A stretch of DNA of 64,000 nucleotides from JBCDLI01 sp038745535. Lineage in GTDB: Bacteria > Pseudomonadota > Alphaproteobacteria > Rhizobiales > Rhizobiaceae. The position numbers and the translations under genes were made by a program. Below, piece by piece: positions 25,203-34,694 of the stretch (its first letter is position 1; each line of letters starts with the position of its first letter). The stretch spans positions 1 through 64,000 of the forward strand of contig JBCDLI010000003.1 of the NCBI GenBank assembly GCA_038745535.1. The letters are read 5' to 3'. Below the pieces are notes generated by a model. The model had not been told where the DNA came from. It made no database searches and saw nothing but the letters and a program-made list of their open reading frames with translations.

Positions 25203-26227
25203 TTCGTGGTCGAATTTTGAGCGAGCTGCGCCGCTAGCCGTAGCGCTTCGACGAAACTTGTAATCCTGGCTTTGCCCGTACCAGCCAACTCAAAAGCTGT
25301 TCCGTGATCTGGGCTTGTGCGGATAAACGGTAAGCCCAAGGTAACGTTTACGCCTTCATCAAATGCCAGCGTTTTCGCAGGGATTAAGGCCTGGTCATGA
25401 TACATACAGACAGCGACATCATATGTGCTTCGAGCGGCGGCATGAAACATGGTGTCGGCGGGAAGGGGGCCCGTTACGTTGATACCTTCGCTGCGAAGAT
25501 GCTCGCATGCTGGCCTGACGATCTCTTCATCTTCGCGGCCAATTGTTCCGTCTTCGCCTGCGTGAGGATTTAGTCCAGCGACTGCGATCCGAGGCTTCGA
25601 AACGCCGAACTTGGCTTTCATTTCGTCATTTACGATGCGACACGTCTCGCTGATGCGAGCCGCGGTCAGATCTTTGACTGCTTGCCGCAGTGACGTGTGT
25701 ATCGTGACTGGGACTGTTTTGAGATCAGGCCCCGCAATCATCATCACTGGGGTAGTTGCTTTTCCCGTTTTCTGCTCGCCCAAATGCGCCAGCATTTCCG
25801 TATGACCGGGAAAATTAAATCCCTCCGCATAAAGTACCGCTTTTGCAATCGGTGCCGTCACAACAGCCGACGCGTGACCCTCAAATACAGCCTCTACGGC
25901 AGTTTCAATAGCCTCGATGACGCCTTTCGCATTCGCTGCGTGCGGCCTTCCCGGTGCCTCTGACAAGGTATTTCGAAGCTGCATAACCGGAAGGGTCTGC
26001 GAGGAAATATTGGTGACTTCTGCCGGATTGATTGAAGATATCGATACATCCAGATTGAGCATTGCTGCTCGAGAACGTAGTTGCTCTGCGTCGCCGCAAA
26101 CAAAAAAATCTGGAAGCTGAAGCGCATTCCGTTGCGCGTAAGCGGCTAGAATGATGTCCGGACCGATACCCGATGGATCGCCGCAAGAAACAGCGATCGG
26201 CAAGGCCGAAAAGTCTTGCTGCTTCAA
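25199..26227 (-). CDS. pdxA: 4-hydroxythreonine-4-phosphate dehydrogenase
   Basis: This NAD-dependent enzyme of pyridoxal-phosphate synthesis has 342 residues. The N-terminal SCGDPSGIGPDI, central TAPIAKAVL and GHTEMLA, and the C-terminal MYHDQALIPAK metal-site segment are present. The start is TTG, overlapping the surA-like stop as TTGA; no better start is visible. PLP made by this pathway also serves alanine racemase, but that link is only metabolic. Confidence 0.95.
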   Translation of the reverse strand: MKQQDFSALPIAVSCGDPSGIGPDIILAAYAQRNALQLPDFFVCGDAEQLRSRAAMLNLDVSISSINPAEVTNISSQTLPVMQLRNTLSEAPGRPHAANAKGVIEAIETAVEAVFEGHASAVVTAPIAKAVLYAEGFNFPGHTEMLAHLGEQKTGKATTPVMMIAGPDLKTVPVTIHTSLRQAVKDLTAARISETCRIVNDEMKAKFGVSKPRIAVAGLNPHAGEDGTIGREDEEIVRPACEHLRSEGINVTGPLPADTMFHAAARSTYDVAVCMYHDQALIPAKTLAFDEGVNVTLGLPFIRTSPDHGTAFELAGTGKARITSFVEALRLAAQLAQNSTTK

Positions 26228-27156
26228 CGGCGTTTTATCCGGGCCGATTTGCGCAACTCTGCGAGGAAATCGGCGCCTCCCTCGGCTCCAGCCTCTTCCA
26301 ACGCCTCGGTTGAAAATTGAAGCTGCGCCACCCGGTCATCACTGACGGACCGCGCTCGACACACCACGAGGAATTCAATACCTCGCTCCGTCTCTAGTGC
26401 ACGTGTCGTTTGCCCGGCTTGGAGGCCTTTCACATCTTTGGCCCATCGCTCCGGCAGCTCTAGTTCAAGGACGCGCCCAAGGTCACGCACGGTGACATCG
26501 CGGGCTGCGGTAGCGAGTTCGAAAAGGTTTTCGCAGCCATTTACGCGCGACCGCATGTTGTTGGCCTCAGTTCTTCGTGCACCGAGTAACTCACGTCGCC
26601 GACTGTCGGGTACGACCAAAATTACTTGGTTCAGTGCATATTCGGTGGACGTTGGCTTATCGCCGCCCCGTTCCAGCATTTTCGCGACCATCTCCTGCTC
26701 GCTCATCATCTGGCGACCCTGGCGGCGCTCGCGGAGTTGGACCGTTTGGCCCCAACCGATTTGCAGGCGAATAAATTCTTTAAAGTGCGCTGCAGTGACG
26801 CCAGCTTGATTTAAAATCTGTGTCATTTGCGAGCGAGTGAGGTTGTTCCGGCTCGCAAAACGGCCAAACGATTGGTCGACCATCGAGTCTGGAATTCGGA
26901 TGCCCGCGCGTCGGATCGCTGAACGTTTTAACGCTTCCTCGATCAGTTCGTCTGTCGCCTTTGCATTCAAATTTCCGCCTTGCCGCTGCAATCGAAGAAA
27001 CGCGACGCGCCTGGAAACGTCATAGGTGGTGACGACCTCATCATTCACGGTCGCACGGATTTCAGCTGCATGTGACGGCACCGTGCCGATTGCGGATGCC
27101 AAAGTGACAACCGCCCATAACCCTAAAAATGAAATCGCCGCTTTAAAAATGGTCAT
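26224..27156 (-). CDS. SurA-like periplasmic chaperone/peptidyl-prolyl isomerase
   Basis: It has a signal peptide (hydrophobic about 5-23, likely cut after SHA) and a SurA N-terminal chaperone domain with VNDEVVTTYDVSRRVAF. A single, rather divergent parvulin-like segment lies near the C-terminus (LGRVLELELPERW and ETERGIEFLVV). E. coli SurA has two parvulin domains and 428 residues; this form has 310. It lies between lptD and pdxA, as surA does in E. coli, so it probably escorts LptD and other barrels. The ATG at 27156 follows AAGGTG; a TTG one codon upstream is the alternative. Confidence 0.85.
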   Translation of the reverse strand: MTIFKAAISFLGLWAVVTLASAIGTVPSHAAEIRATVNDEVVTTYDVSRRVAFLRLQRQGGNLNAKATDELIEEALKRSAIRRAGIRIPDSMVDQSFGRFASRNNLTRSQMTQILNQAGVTAAHFKEFIRLQIGWGQTVQLRERRQGRQMMSEQEMVAKMLERGGDKPTSTEYALNQVILVVPDSRRRELLGARRTEANNMRSRVNGCENLFELATAARDVTVRDLGRVLELELPERWAKDVKGLQAGQTTRALETERGIEFLVVCRARSVSDDRVAQLQFSTEALEEAGAEGGADFLAELRKSARIKRR

Positions 27157-27265
27157 CAACAGGCACCTTATCGAACTCGCTGCACGCGATTGGTCCCAAA
27201 CAAATAACTAAGGAACCAATGTGGCTCAAATGAAAATCTCGTTTAGCCAGCTGCCGGGTAGGGTG

Positions 27266-29599
27266 TCAAAACTCGTTTGAGCCAACACCGAAATCGCCAA
27301 GCGTGCGCAGTGACAAACGGAAGCCAACACTGCGTTCGATCGTGTCCTGCTTCTTGCGGTCTTCGGTGTATGTAAAGCCAAAGATGAAACACTCATCATC
27401 AAACATAAGGCCATACGTGTTCTGCGTAATTCGCTGTTCTTCGAGATCGTAGATCATTCCGCCAGAGAGCGTCCAGTGATCATGAACGCGGACTGATCCT
27501 GATGTGTTTATCTCTTGACGGTCTACCGCAAAGCCGTAGCCGGGCTGCTCGTTAATAAAGGTGTATCCAAGCTTCGCAGCGAATATGTCGTCTTTGTATT
27601 TCACATCGACATCAGCGCGTTGCACATCGAAATCTGACTTGTCGAAACGCAGCGACACATTTGAGCTTAGGCGATTTTGATACCTCAAACCGACGGCAGC
27701 GACGACATCGGAGACGTCGGTTTCCAGTCCTGATTCCACGCCCGCATTGACGAAATCTGGCGAGGCGAACGGATTATCACCAGAAAGGTGATAAGACTGG
27801 CCAATTGCCGCGTAGAGACCAAGGCCATTTTGGAAGTCTGCGTTGTATCGCAGGCCGATATTGGCCCGCGTGCCGCCCTCGATACGGTCGTACCCACTAA
27901 ATTTATCGCGCTCAAACAGGTTGGTCGTATCAAAGACGAAGCTTTGTGCGTCTTCGTTCGGCAATTCGCCAGCGCCTGTCTCATCCGGTCTGACGAAAAT
28001 CTGTCCAACAGGCTCGAGCACATGCGTCGCACTCGATGTCGAGAAGAGTATCGGCCAACGGGCCTCCAAGCCCGCAGACACCATGCCCCGAAAACGCGTG
28101 TCATCACCGTCTAATTGGGCGTTAGTGAACGACTTGGTCACCGTATCAGAATTGTAAGTGAAAATGTCGCCCTGCGCATGCAGCATCGGTGTCAGGACAA
28201 GTCCACCGGTGGTTACAAAATCGCGTTTCCACTCGGTCTCCAAAGCAGTTCGGAAGCTGTTGCCTTCAACGCCAATCACTGAGCGTCGCCCACGTCTCGC
28301 TGGCGTGTCCGCTAACTCCCGCGAAATTGAGCGCGTGTTGACATTGAATGCAAACTGACCGCCGAGAATGTCTCGATCGACGATATAATTATAATCGATA
28401 GTCGGCAGAACGGTTGGATCGCGTTCATCCGCTTTTTGGTCTTCGTTGTCTTCTTGGCGGTCAAACTTGATTATCTTAGCGTCAAAGAAAGACCGTTCTC
28501 CAAGTCCGGTAAGGTAGACGTGATCACGCCGCGTCGCTTGGTTGAACCCTTGAATTTCATAGGTTTTGGCGAAATTGTCATCGCTTTGGACAAGTACGTC
28601 CCAGCCGAATGACCAGCGACTATTGATTTCAAAGTCACCCGTGGTGCCGATCATACCGCGATCGATATTAGCTCGGTCGACCGTATTGGGGTCAAACGCC
28701 TCTTCTTCGAGCTGATGAATGCCTGCGAGCTTAAGGGTGTAAATACCATTCGTCAGACGGTGGCGAAATTCCGCTTCGCCCAGAAAACCCTGCTTCGAGT
28801 AGCCGGTACCGGTTAGGCGCAAATCCATGTTGGGGGCGAGGGCGATGAAATAGGGAATTGAAACGCCAGCACCTAACTCATCGCTGAAACTAAAACGGGG
28901 AGTGAGAAAGCCGGTTTTCCTGCGGACAGTGGGATCCGCTGTGGTGAACACCGGAAGATAGGCAATTGGAATTCCGAGGAACTCAAAACGCGCACCTTCA
29001 AAACGCACTGTTTTTTCCTCACCGTTCCATATGATTTTTTGCGCCTTGACCTGCCAAGTGACCGGTTTGTCTGGGTTTTCCTTACACGCCTCGCAAGCGG
29101 TATAAAAACCGTTATTGAAAACCGTAGTTGTCCCGTCGATCCGCTCACCGCTTTCAGCGCCAAACCGTGTGTTATCAGGCGTCACCACTCGCAGACTGTT
29201 CACAAATCCATCGCGAAAATCGTCTGTTACATCGATTTCGTCTGCGAAAATCCGGTTTCCATCGGGTTGCAAAATCTCGACATTGCCGACTGCGATGACG
29301 CGTGCAGTATTTTCATCGTAGGTGACCGTGTCGGCCACAAGACGCGTTCCGTCATAGTCGATCCGCACTTCACCCACAGCCGAGATTGTCTGCTCGTCCT
29401 GATTATAGATCAGTTCATCGGCTTGAAGGAGCAATTGCGCATCGGGATCAGGCTCAACCAACTCGCCTAAATCCTGGCTGTATGCTGAAGAAGAAAGTGC
29501 TGTAGCAGAAAGCGCACTGGCGATTGCAATTGCGCACGAGGCGGTTAAGCCGCGCTTTAATAAGTAAGAAATGCGTTGTCCCTGTCCCCGATTAAACAT
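27266..29599 (-). CDS. lptD: LPS-assembly outer-membrane protein LptD
   Basis: LptD forms the outer-membrane barrel that places lipopolysaccharide on the cell surface. The 777-residue protein has a signal peptide ending SSSAYS, an N-terminal OstA/LptA-like jellyroll (DELIYNQDEQTISAVGEV onward) and a C-terminal barrel rich in alternating aromatic residues. A Cys pair (ACEAC) lies at the jellyroll-barrel junction and another Cys near the end (DDECFIFG), which could form disulfides as in E. coli. The ATG at 29599 lies two bases after the lptG stop with GGGAAGACGG upstream; a longer frame overlapping lptG is unlikely. Confidence 0.95.
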   Translation of the reverse strand: MFNRGQGQRISYLLKRGLTASCAIAIASALSATALSSSAYSQDLGELVEPDPDAQLLLQADELIYNQDEQTISAVGEVRIDYDGTRLVADTVTYDENTARVIAVGNVEILQPDGNRIFADEIDVTDDFRDGFVNSLRVVTPDNTRFGAESGERIDGTTTVFNNGFYTACEACKENPDKPVTWQVKAQKIIWNGEEKTVRFEGARFEFLGIPIAYLPVFTTADPTVRRKTGFLTPRFSFSDELGAGVSIPYFIALAPNMDLRLTGTGYSKQGFLGEAEFRHRLTNGIYTLKLAGIHQLEEEAFDPNTVDRANIDRGMIGTTGDFEINSRWSFGWDVLVQSDDNFAKTYEIQGFNQATRRDHVYLTGLGERSFFDAKIIKFDRQEDNEDQKADERDPTVLPTIDYNYIVDRDILGGQFAFNVNTRSISRELADTPARRGRRSVIGVEGNSFRTALETEWKRDFVTTGGLVLTPMLHAQGDIFTYNSDTVTKSFTNAQLDGDDTRFRGMVSAGLEARWPILFSTSSATHVLEPVGQIFVRPDETGAGELPNEDAQSFVFDTTNLFERDKFSGYDRIEGGTRANIGLRYNADFQNGLGLYAAIGQSYHLSGDNPFASPDFVNAGVESGLETDVSDVVAAVGLRYQNRLSSNVSLRFDKSDFDVQRADVDVKYKDDIFAAKLGYTFINEQPGYGFAVDRQEINTSGSVRVHDHWTLSGGMIYDLEEQRITQNTYGLMFDDECFIFGFTYTEDRKKQDTIERSVGFRLSLRTLGDFGVGSNEF

Positions 29600-29601
29600 G
29601 G

Positions 29602-30696
29602 TCAGCCGTCTTCCCGATAAAGCAGAAAGGTGGTTCCGAACATGCCGCCGGCGACGACGGGAAACCATGCAGCCACCACCGGGCTTATCAATCCGGCAGA
29701 GCCAAACGACTTCGCGATCGAGATGACCACGTAGAGAGCAAAACCAGCGATTATTCCGCCTAAAATCATACTAGCTGACTGCCCAAAGCGGGCAAATCTC
29801 AAAGAAACAGTTGCGGCAATCAACGTCATCACAACGAGAAGTGCAGGCAAAGCTATAAGCGAATGCCAATGCATACGAAAAGGATAGGCCGCTATCCCAA
29901 ATGATTGGGCGGTATCAATTTGCTTTGGCAGTGACAAAAATGGAACCATCTCGGGCGGAGAGAGCGAGTCAGTCACCACCGCCTCGTCTAAAGTTGACGC
30001 AATTTGCATTTGGCCAAGCGACTCAGGCACCTCTCCAGGGCGCGTCACGGTGGCGTTTTGCAATTGCCACTCACCGCCTGCGAGCCGCGCCTCATTAGAA
30101 TCGATCCGGCGAACAAGTTCACCATCTGCGTCGATTTCTAAAAAACTTGGTTGGAACAAAGTCAGACCGCCTTGGGCACTTCTGCGAGCGCCAATGAGAA
30201 TGCTTCCACCATCCTCACCCGTTTGCCTCAGCCAAGGATATTCGCGTGCAGTGAGTGGATTGCCACTTGGCTTTGATCGCCATTCGCCCTCAATCTGTTC
30301 AGCAAACGAAAAGCCGTAACTTGCAACAGGATTGATCACAAACACGGTGAATAGCCCTGCAATCAGTGCCGCCAACCAAACCGGCCGAAGAAATTGCCAT
30401 GCAGACACTCCGGATGCACGTGCGATCACCAGTTCATACTTCTGGTTCAATCCGATCAACGTCGCGATCGTCGCAAAAAGAATTATGAAGGGTATCGCGA
30501 TCTGCAGAATAAACGGCACGCGAAGCATAACTGCTGTGGCAGCGAGACCTGCACTGAACTCCGGCAGGTCGCCGTTCCGGTTTGCGAATTCTGTAAAGTC
30601 GGCCAAGAAGGTGATCGCCGATGCGCCAAGGCAGAAATAGACGATCATCATCAGCGACTTGCGGAAAATGTATCGGTTGAGTGTCGTGCTAATCAT
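29602..30696 (-). CDS. lptG: LPS export ABC transporter permease LptG
   Basis: It is one of the two permease halves of the LptB2FG complex, which extracts lipopolysaccharide from the inner membrane. The protein has six membrane helices in two groups of three around a large periplasmic beta domain. The start MISTTLNRYIFRK at 30696 overlaps the lptF stop as ATGA and gives 364 residues; the longer frame to 30777 runs inside lptF and is not needed. lptF, lptG and lptD are contiguous, joining inner- and outer-membrane parts of the pathway in one operon. Confidence 0.95.
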   Translation of the reverse strand: MISTTLNRYIFRKSLMMIVYFCLGASAITFLADFTEFANRNGDLPEFSAGLAATAVMLRVPFILQIAIPFIILFATIATLIGLNQKYELVIARASGVSAWQFLRPVWLAALIAGLFTVFVINPVASYGFSFAEQIEGEWRSKPSGNPLTAREYPWLRQTGEDGGSILIGARRSAQGGLTLFQPSFLEIDADGELVRRIDSNEARLAGGEWQLQNATVTRPGEVPESLGQMQIASTLDEAVVTDSLSPPEMVPFLSLPKQIDTAQSFGIAAYPFRMHWHSLIALPALLVVMTLIAATVSLRFARFGQSASMILGGIIAGFALYVVISIAKSFGSAGLISPVVAAWFPVVAGGMFGTTFLLYREDG

Positions 30697-31868
30697 GCCC
30701 GCGCCACGCTGTTTGTTGAAAGACGTGCGTGGAGTGCCGATCGGGCGGCCTTGTATGCATTTTTCGGATTGAGCCAAGCTGGCACCGCTGGCTTAATTTC
30801 CAAGTGATACATCGCGAGCGATACCAGCATGCCACCAATGGGGATCGCATAAAACCAGAAGGTCATGCGCGTACCTCCGCTTTCGCCGTACACAAAGTAG
30901 GCGGTGCCCCGATATCCAAGGGCTGCGAGAAATGCCAAGCCAAGTGCTGAGAAGTTCGACTGCCTGTGCGACGCAACCTGTCCAGCACACACCAGTGCGA
31001 CAAGAGAGAATAAAAACGGATAGAGCCAATCGCTATATCTGCGGTGATATTCGCCGTTAAATTCGAGTATTCGGCTTTGCGCGTAGCCATCGTTGGGGTC
31101 TGGCGACAAAAGCTCGCTCGTGGGTCGTTCCACCACCTTGTAGGTGGGCGTACCGTCAGATCCCGTGAATTCAGCCAAGCTCACAGCATACGTGTCGAAA
31201 CTAACAATTGATGCAGCACGGTCCGCCGCCTCTCGCCGGTGAACTTGTCCTTCGCCGAGCAAAAGGATGTCTTCATCGTCAATTTTCGACAATTGCGCGA
31301 CCTGTGCGTAGTGAATGAGCTCGTTGTTCGGATCGCGCCGATCCGCAAGCATCAGGCCCTGAAGCACCTCGCCATCTTTGCCGTCGATGTAGATCGTCAT
31401 CCCCTTTTCGAGGTTACGAAACTGACCCGGCACGATGACCGTGTTTAACAATTGGGCCCGTGCTTCAACGATTAGCTCCCGCTTTGCCCGGTTGGAGTAT
31501 GGCTCGATGAAATGCGCAGAAAAAAGCGTATAGAAGCTTGCGAGCATGCCGAAAATGAAAAACGGCTTCGCTATCGACCACCTGCTCACGCCGGAACCTG
31601 CCATGACAGACAATTCGCTGTTGGAGTTTAGGCCGTTGAGAACCTGAACCATCCCGATGAGCATACCGAAGGGCAGGGCAATCGCGATGAGCTGCGGTGA
31701 GATGGCTGACAGCAGGGCAAGAAAAGCCAGGATGCCTTGGCCGCTTCCTGTGGCGAAATCGATCCGTGTGACGGCCTGTGATACCCAAACAACGGCGAAA
31801 ATTGCCAACGCACCACCCAGGCCGCTCACGACAATCTTTCTGAAAATGTAGCGTTCCAGCGCATTCAT
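30693..31868 (-). CDS. lptF: LPS export ABC transporter permease LptF
   Basis: This partner of LptG has the family start (MNALERYIFRKIV), three N-terminal helices with the ALPFGMLIGMVQVLNGL stretch, a periplasmic domain and three C-terminal helices. The 391-residue length is typical. It is the first gene of the operon lptF-lptG-lptD-surA-pdxA-rsmA and is transcribed away from pepA over a 199-base gap. Confidence 0.95.
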   Translation of the reverse strand: MNALERYIFRKIVVSGLGGALAIFAVVWVSQAVTRIDFATGSGQGILAFLALLSAISPQLIAIALPFGMLIGMVQVLNGLNSNSELSVMAGSGVSRWSIAKPFFIFGMLASFYTLFSAHFIEPYSNRAKRELIVEARAQLLNTVIVPGQFRNLEKGMTIYIDGKDGEVLQGLMLADRRDPNNELIHYAQVAQLSKIDDEDILLLGEGQVHRREAADRAASIVSFDTYAVSLAEFTGSDGTPTYKVVERPTSELLSPDPNDGYAQSRILEFNGEYHRRYSDWLYPFLFSLVALVCAGQVASHRQSNFSALGLAFLAALGYRGTAYFVYGESGGTRMTFWFYAIPIGGMLVSLAMYHLEIKPAVPAWLNPKNAYKAARSALHARLSTNSVARA

Positions 31869-31972
31869 TTTCTATCAGCCGCCCACTTATCCCTAAAAAC
31901 GTTTGAACGATTTCAACGTGCTGTTAACCCTGACTCGGCGTGACTAAAAAACAGCGAAAAAAGAAGGTTAAC

Positions 31973-31982
31973 CAAACGTTTG
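31973..31982. repeat. Palindrome CAAACGTTTG before pepA
   Basis: A perfect 10-base palindrome, preceded by GTTAAC (31967-31972), lies in the lptF/pepA divergent region. It may be an operator. I do not recognise it, and no clear promoter pair lies beside it. Confidence 0.3.
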
Positions 31983-32067
31983 TTTGCCTGCCTTCTTGCT
32001 ATCGCCAGCACCTGCGCCAAAATCAAGGCGCACCAAGATTTTTTGAAAAACGAACGAGACAAATTGC

Positions 32068-33558
32068 ATGAGCGCGCTTCCCGAATTCTCCTTTGCGAAA
32101 CAGGCCAAAGCCACAAAAGGCGTTCTGGTCATTCCTGTGTTGGAGGATGCCGCTTTGGCGCCTATCGCGAAGGAGCTTGAAATCGACGTAGATACGGGAA
32201 GGGCGGCGACAGCGGCCAACTTTACCGGAAAGGCTCGCCAGTCAATGGCCATGCTGGCTCCCGCTGGTTCGAAACTAGATAAGCTCGTTTTCTTCGGGCT
32301 CGGCAAGACAGACGATTTTTCTGAAATCACCTTTCGGAAGTTCGGCGGTGCACTGGCAGGCAAACAGGGCAAAGCGTCAAACATATTGGTCGATTTTGGT
32401 TTTGCCGGTGACGATGAAACCATCGGCGCACCACACCTCGCCGCATTCGCACAGGGGTGGTACCTGCGCAGCTATGCGTTCAAGAAATACAAGACCAAGA
32501 AGAAAGACGACGAAAAACCAAAGAGTTCAAAGGTGCAGATTGTTGGGGCAAACGCCATGGATGCCAAGAAGCATTGGGCGTCCGACCAAGGCGTTGCCGA
32601 TGGTGTGCTTCTCGCCCGTGACCTGGTCAATGAGCCAGCCAACGCACTTGGGCCTGTAGAATTTGCAGAAATCGCATCTGATCTCACGAAGCTTGGCGTT
32701 GAAGTTGAGGTGCTCGGCGAAAAAGAGATGGAGAAGCTCGGCATGGGCGCGCTTTTGGGCGTCGCGCAGGGCTCGGTTCGACCGCCGCGTATGGCAATCA
32801 TGAAGTGGAACGGCGGAGCAACGAAAGACCAGCCCGTCGCATTCGTTGGAAAAGGCGTTGTTTTCGATACCGGTGGCATTTCCATCAAACCATCCGGTGG
32901 CATGGAAGACATGAAGGGCGACATGGGTGGCGCAGCAGCCGTTACTGGTCTCATGCACGCACTGGCGTCGCGCAAGGCGAAGTGTAACGTAGTTGGCATC
33001 ATCGGATTGGTCGAAAATATGCCGGACGGAAACGCGCAGCGTCCGGGCGACATAGTGACGTCCATGTCCGGCCAGACAATCGAGATCATCAACACCGACG
33101 CTGAAGGACGGTTGGTCCTCGCCGATGCACTCTGGTACTGCAAAGAGACCTTCAAGCCGAAGTTCATGATCAACCTCGCGACCCTCACGGGCGCGATACT
33201 CGTCGCACTTGGTTCGCATCACGCTGGTATTTTCTCCAACAATGACGAGCTAGCCGAAAAGCTGACAGGAGCGGGCAAATCTTCCGATGAGAAGGTTTGG
33301 CGACTGCCTTTGGGTGTCGAATACGACAAGATGATCGATTCCAAATTCGCGGACATGAAGAACACAGGTGGCCGTTGGGCTGGCTCTATCACGGCCGCGC
33401 AATTCTTGCAGCGCTATGTGGACGATGTACCTTGGGTGCACATTGATGTGGCAGGCACGGCGATGTCGTCGCCTTCCACCGATATCAACACGTCTTGGGG
33501 TTCTGGATTCGGAGTACGCCTTCTCGACCAATTGGTTCGCGACCACTACGAGAGCTGA
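32068..33558 (+). CDS. pepA: Leucyl aminopeptidase (M17)
   Basis: This hexameric two-metal aminopeptidase removes N-terminal residues from peptides. The M17 signature NTDAEGRLVLADAL is intact, as is the metal- and substrate-binding region VGKGVVFDTGGISIKPSG and MKGDMGGAA. The 496-residue length is standard. In E. coli PepA also binds DNA, and pepA-holC is a conserved order, seen here with a five-base gap. Confidence 0.96.
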   Translation: MSALPEFSFAKQAKATKGVLVIPVLEDAALAPIAKELEIDVDTGRAATAANFTGKARQSMAMLAPAGSKLDKLVFFGLGKTDDFSEITFRKFGGALAGKQGKASNILVDFGFAGDDETIGAPHLAAFAQGWYLRSYAFKKYKTKKKDDEKPKSSKVQIVGANAMDAKKHWASDQGVADGVLLARDLVNEPANALGPVEFAEIASDLTKLGVEVEVLGEKEMEKLGMGALLGVAQGSVRPPRMAIMKWNGGATKDQPVAFVGKGVVFDTGGISIKPSGGMEDMKGDMGGAAAVTGLMHALASRKAKCNVVGIIGLVENMPDGNAQRPGDIVTSMSGQTIEIINTDAEGRLVLADALWYCKETFKPKFMINLATLTGAILVALGSHHAGIFSNNDELAEKLTGAGKSSDEKVWRLPLGVEYDKMIDSKFADMKNTGGRWAGSITAAQFLQRYVDDVPWVHIDVAGTAMSSPSTDINTSWGSGFGVRLLDQLVRDHYES

Positions 33559-33563
33559 GCTTG

Positions 33564-34013
33564 GTGACCCAAGTCCTGTTCTATCACCTGACCGCAACTT
33601 CCATGGCCGAGGCTCTTCCGACGCTTGTTGAAAAGTGCCTTGACCGCGAATGGACCGTCGCAATTCAGGCCGTTGGACAGGAAAACGCTCGCCAGATCGA
33701 CGATCTTCTGTGGTCCTACAAACCGGAGAGCTTTTTGGTTCACGCTAATGACGACGACGATGCGTCGGAGGCGGATGTGTTGGTAACCGCAGAACCGAAC
33801 AAAGGTGTCGCCCACCAAATTCGATTTTTGCTTGATGGCGCTCCGCTGCCACAGAACTTTGAAAACCATACACGCCTCATGATTGTCTTCGACGGTCAAG
33901 ATGAAGAGAAGGTGGCCTTGGCTCGAGACCAGTGGCGAGAGTTAAAGCCAAAAAGTCATGACTTGACCTACTACAAGCAGACAGAAGAAGATCGTTGGGA
34001 GCGCAATGGATAG
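33564..34013 (+). CDS. holC: DNA polymerase III subunit chi
   Basis: Chi joins the clamp loader to single-strand-binding protein at the replication fork. The product from the GTG at 33564 is VTQVLFYHLTATSMAEALP onward, 149 residues, close to the E. coli subunit (147). DDLLWSYKPESFLVH and RLMIVFDG are typical chi segments. The open frame runs back into pepA, but the GTG (or TTG at 33561) just after the pepA stop is the sensible start. Confidence 0.93.
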   Translation: MTQVLFYHLTATSMAEALPTLVEKCLDREWTVAIQAVGQENARQIDDLLWSYKPESFLVHANDDDDASEADVLVTAEPNKGVAHQIRFLLDGAPLPQNFENHTRLMIVFDGQDEEKVALARDQWRELKPKSHDLTYYKQTEEDRWERNG

Positions 34014-34022
34014 ATTTGCCCT

Positions 34023-34694
34023 ATGAGCTGGTTAACACGTTTCATAAGTGGCCTGATGGTTGTGGTGGGCGTCGCGATGATCACGGTCTATCCAGCGGCG
34101 ATGTCGGCGTTTTTCAACAATGAAATCGTTACGCATCGGGTCAATGTGGAAAGCGGAAGTGGCAGCTTTCGTGCCGAACTTATTCCGGATGGCAATCCAT
34201 ATCAGGTACGAATGGTTGCGCAGTATCTGCCCGTTCAATCAAAAAGCCCGCTCGCGCTGGTACTACCAGTGAGTGTCGATTTTGGAACTGAGACGGTTTT
34301 TTCCGATGAGATCACGTGCGCATTCGAGGAAGTAGAAGAAATTGGCGGGTCCCGTCGCCGCACTGATTTTGCATCGTCGATTTTTGATATTTCGGAACCC
34401 GGCACTTACGAAGTTAACGCGAGTTCGGTGGACGGATCAGGCTTTGAGTTGCTCGCACTTGATGTGTCAATCGTTGCAAACGCCGCTGATTATCCGCCTG
34501 CAAACTGGGGAGTGGCGGCGGGCCTGATCGCGCTGGGTGGGATGATGCTCTTTGTGGCTGGCGGCATGCGCCCGAAAGGCAAACGGGTTGAAAGCGGTCG
34601 AAAACGCGCTTCGGACATTGGTCGAGCCGCCCCGCTTCGTGGAACGACCAAAAAGAGCGCCGGAAAAATGCCCAAGTGGGGCAGGGGCGACTAA
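34023..34694 (+). CDS. Uncharacterised two-helix membrane protein
   Basis: I do not recognise this gene. It has a membrane helix at about 6-30, an extracytoplasmic beta-rich domain of about 125 residues (VNVESGSGSFRAELIPDG onward), a second helix at about 161-180 (VAAGLIALGGMMLFVAGG), and a basic cytoplasmic tail of about 40 residues. The layout resembles small membrane-anchored sensors of envelope state, but no catalytic motif is seen. It starts nine bases after holC, and its TAA is interlocked with the ABC-F stop codon. Confidence 0.7.
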   Translation: MSWLTRFISGLMVVVGVAMITVYPAAMSAFFNNEIVTHRVNVESGSGSFRAELIPDGNPYQVRMVAQYLPVQSKSPLALVLPVSVDFGTETVFSDEITCAFEEVEEIGGSRRRTDFASSIFDISEPGTYEVNASSVDGSGFELLALDVSIVANAADYPPANWGVAAGLIALGGMMLFVAGGMRPKGKRVESGRKRASDIGRAAPLRGTTKKSAGKMPKWGRGD

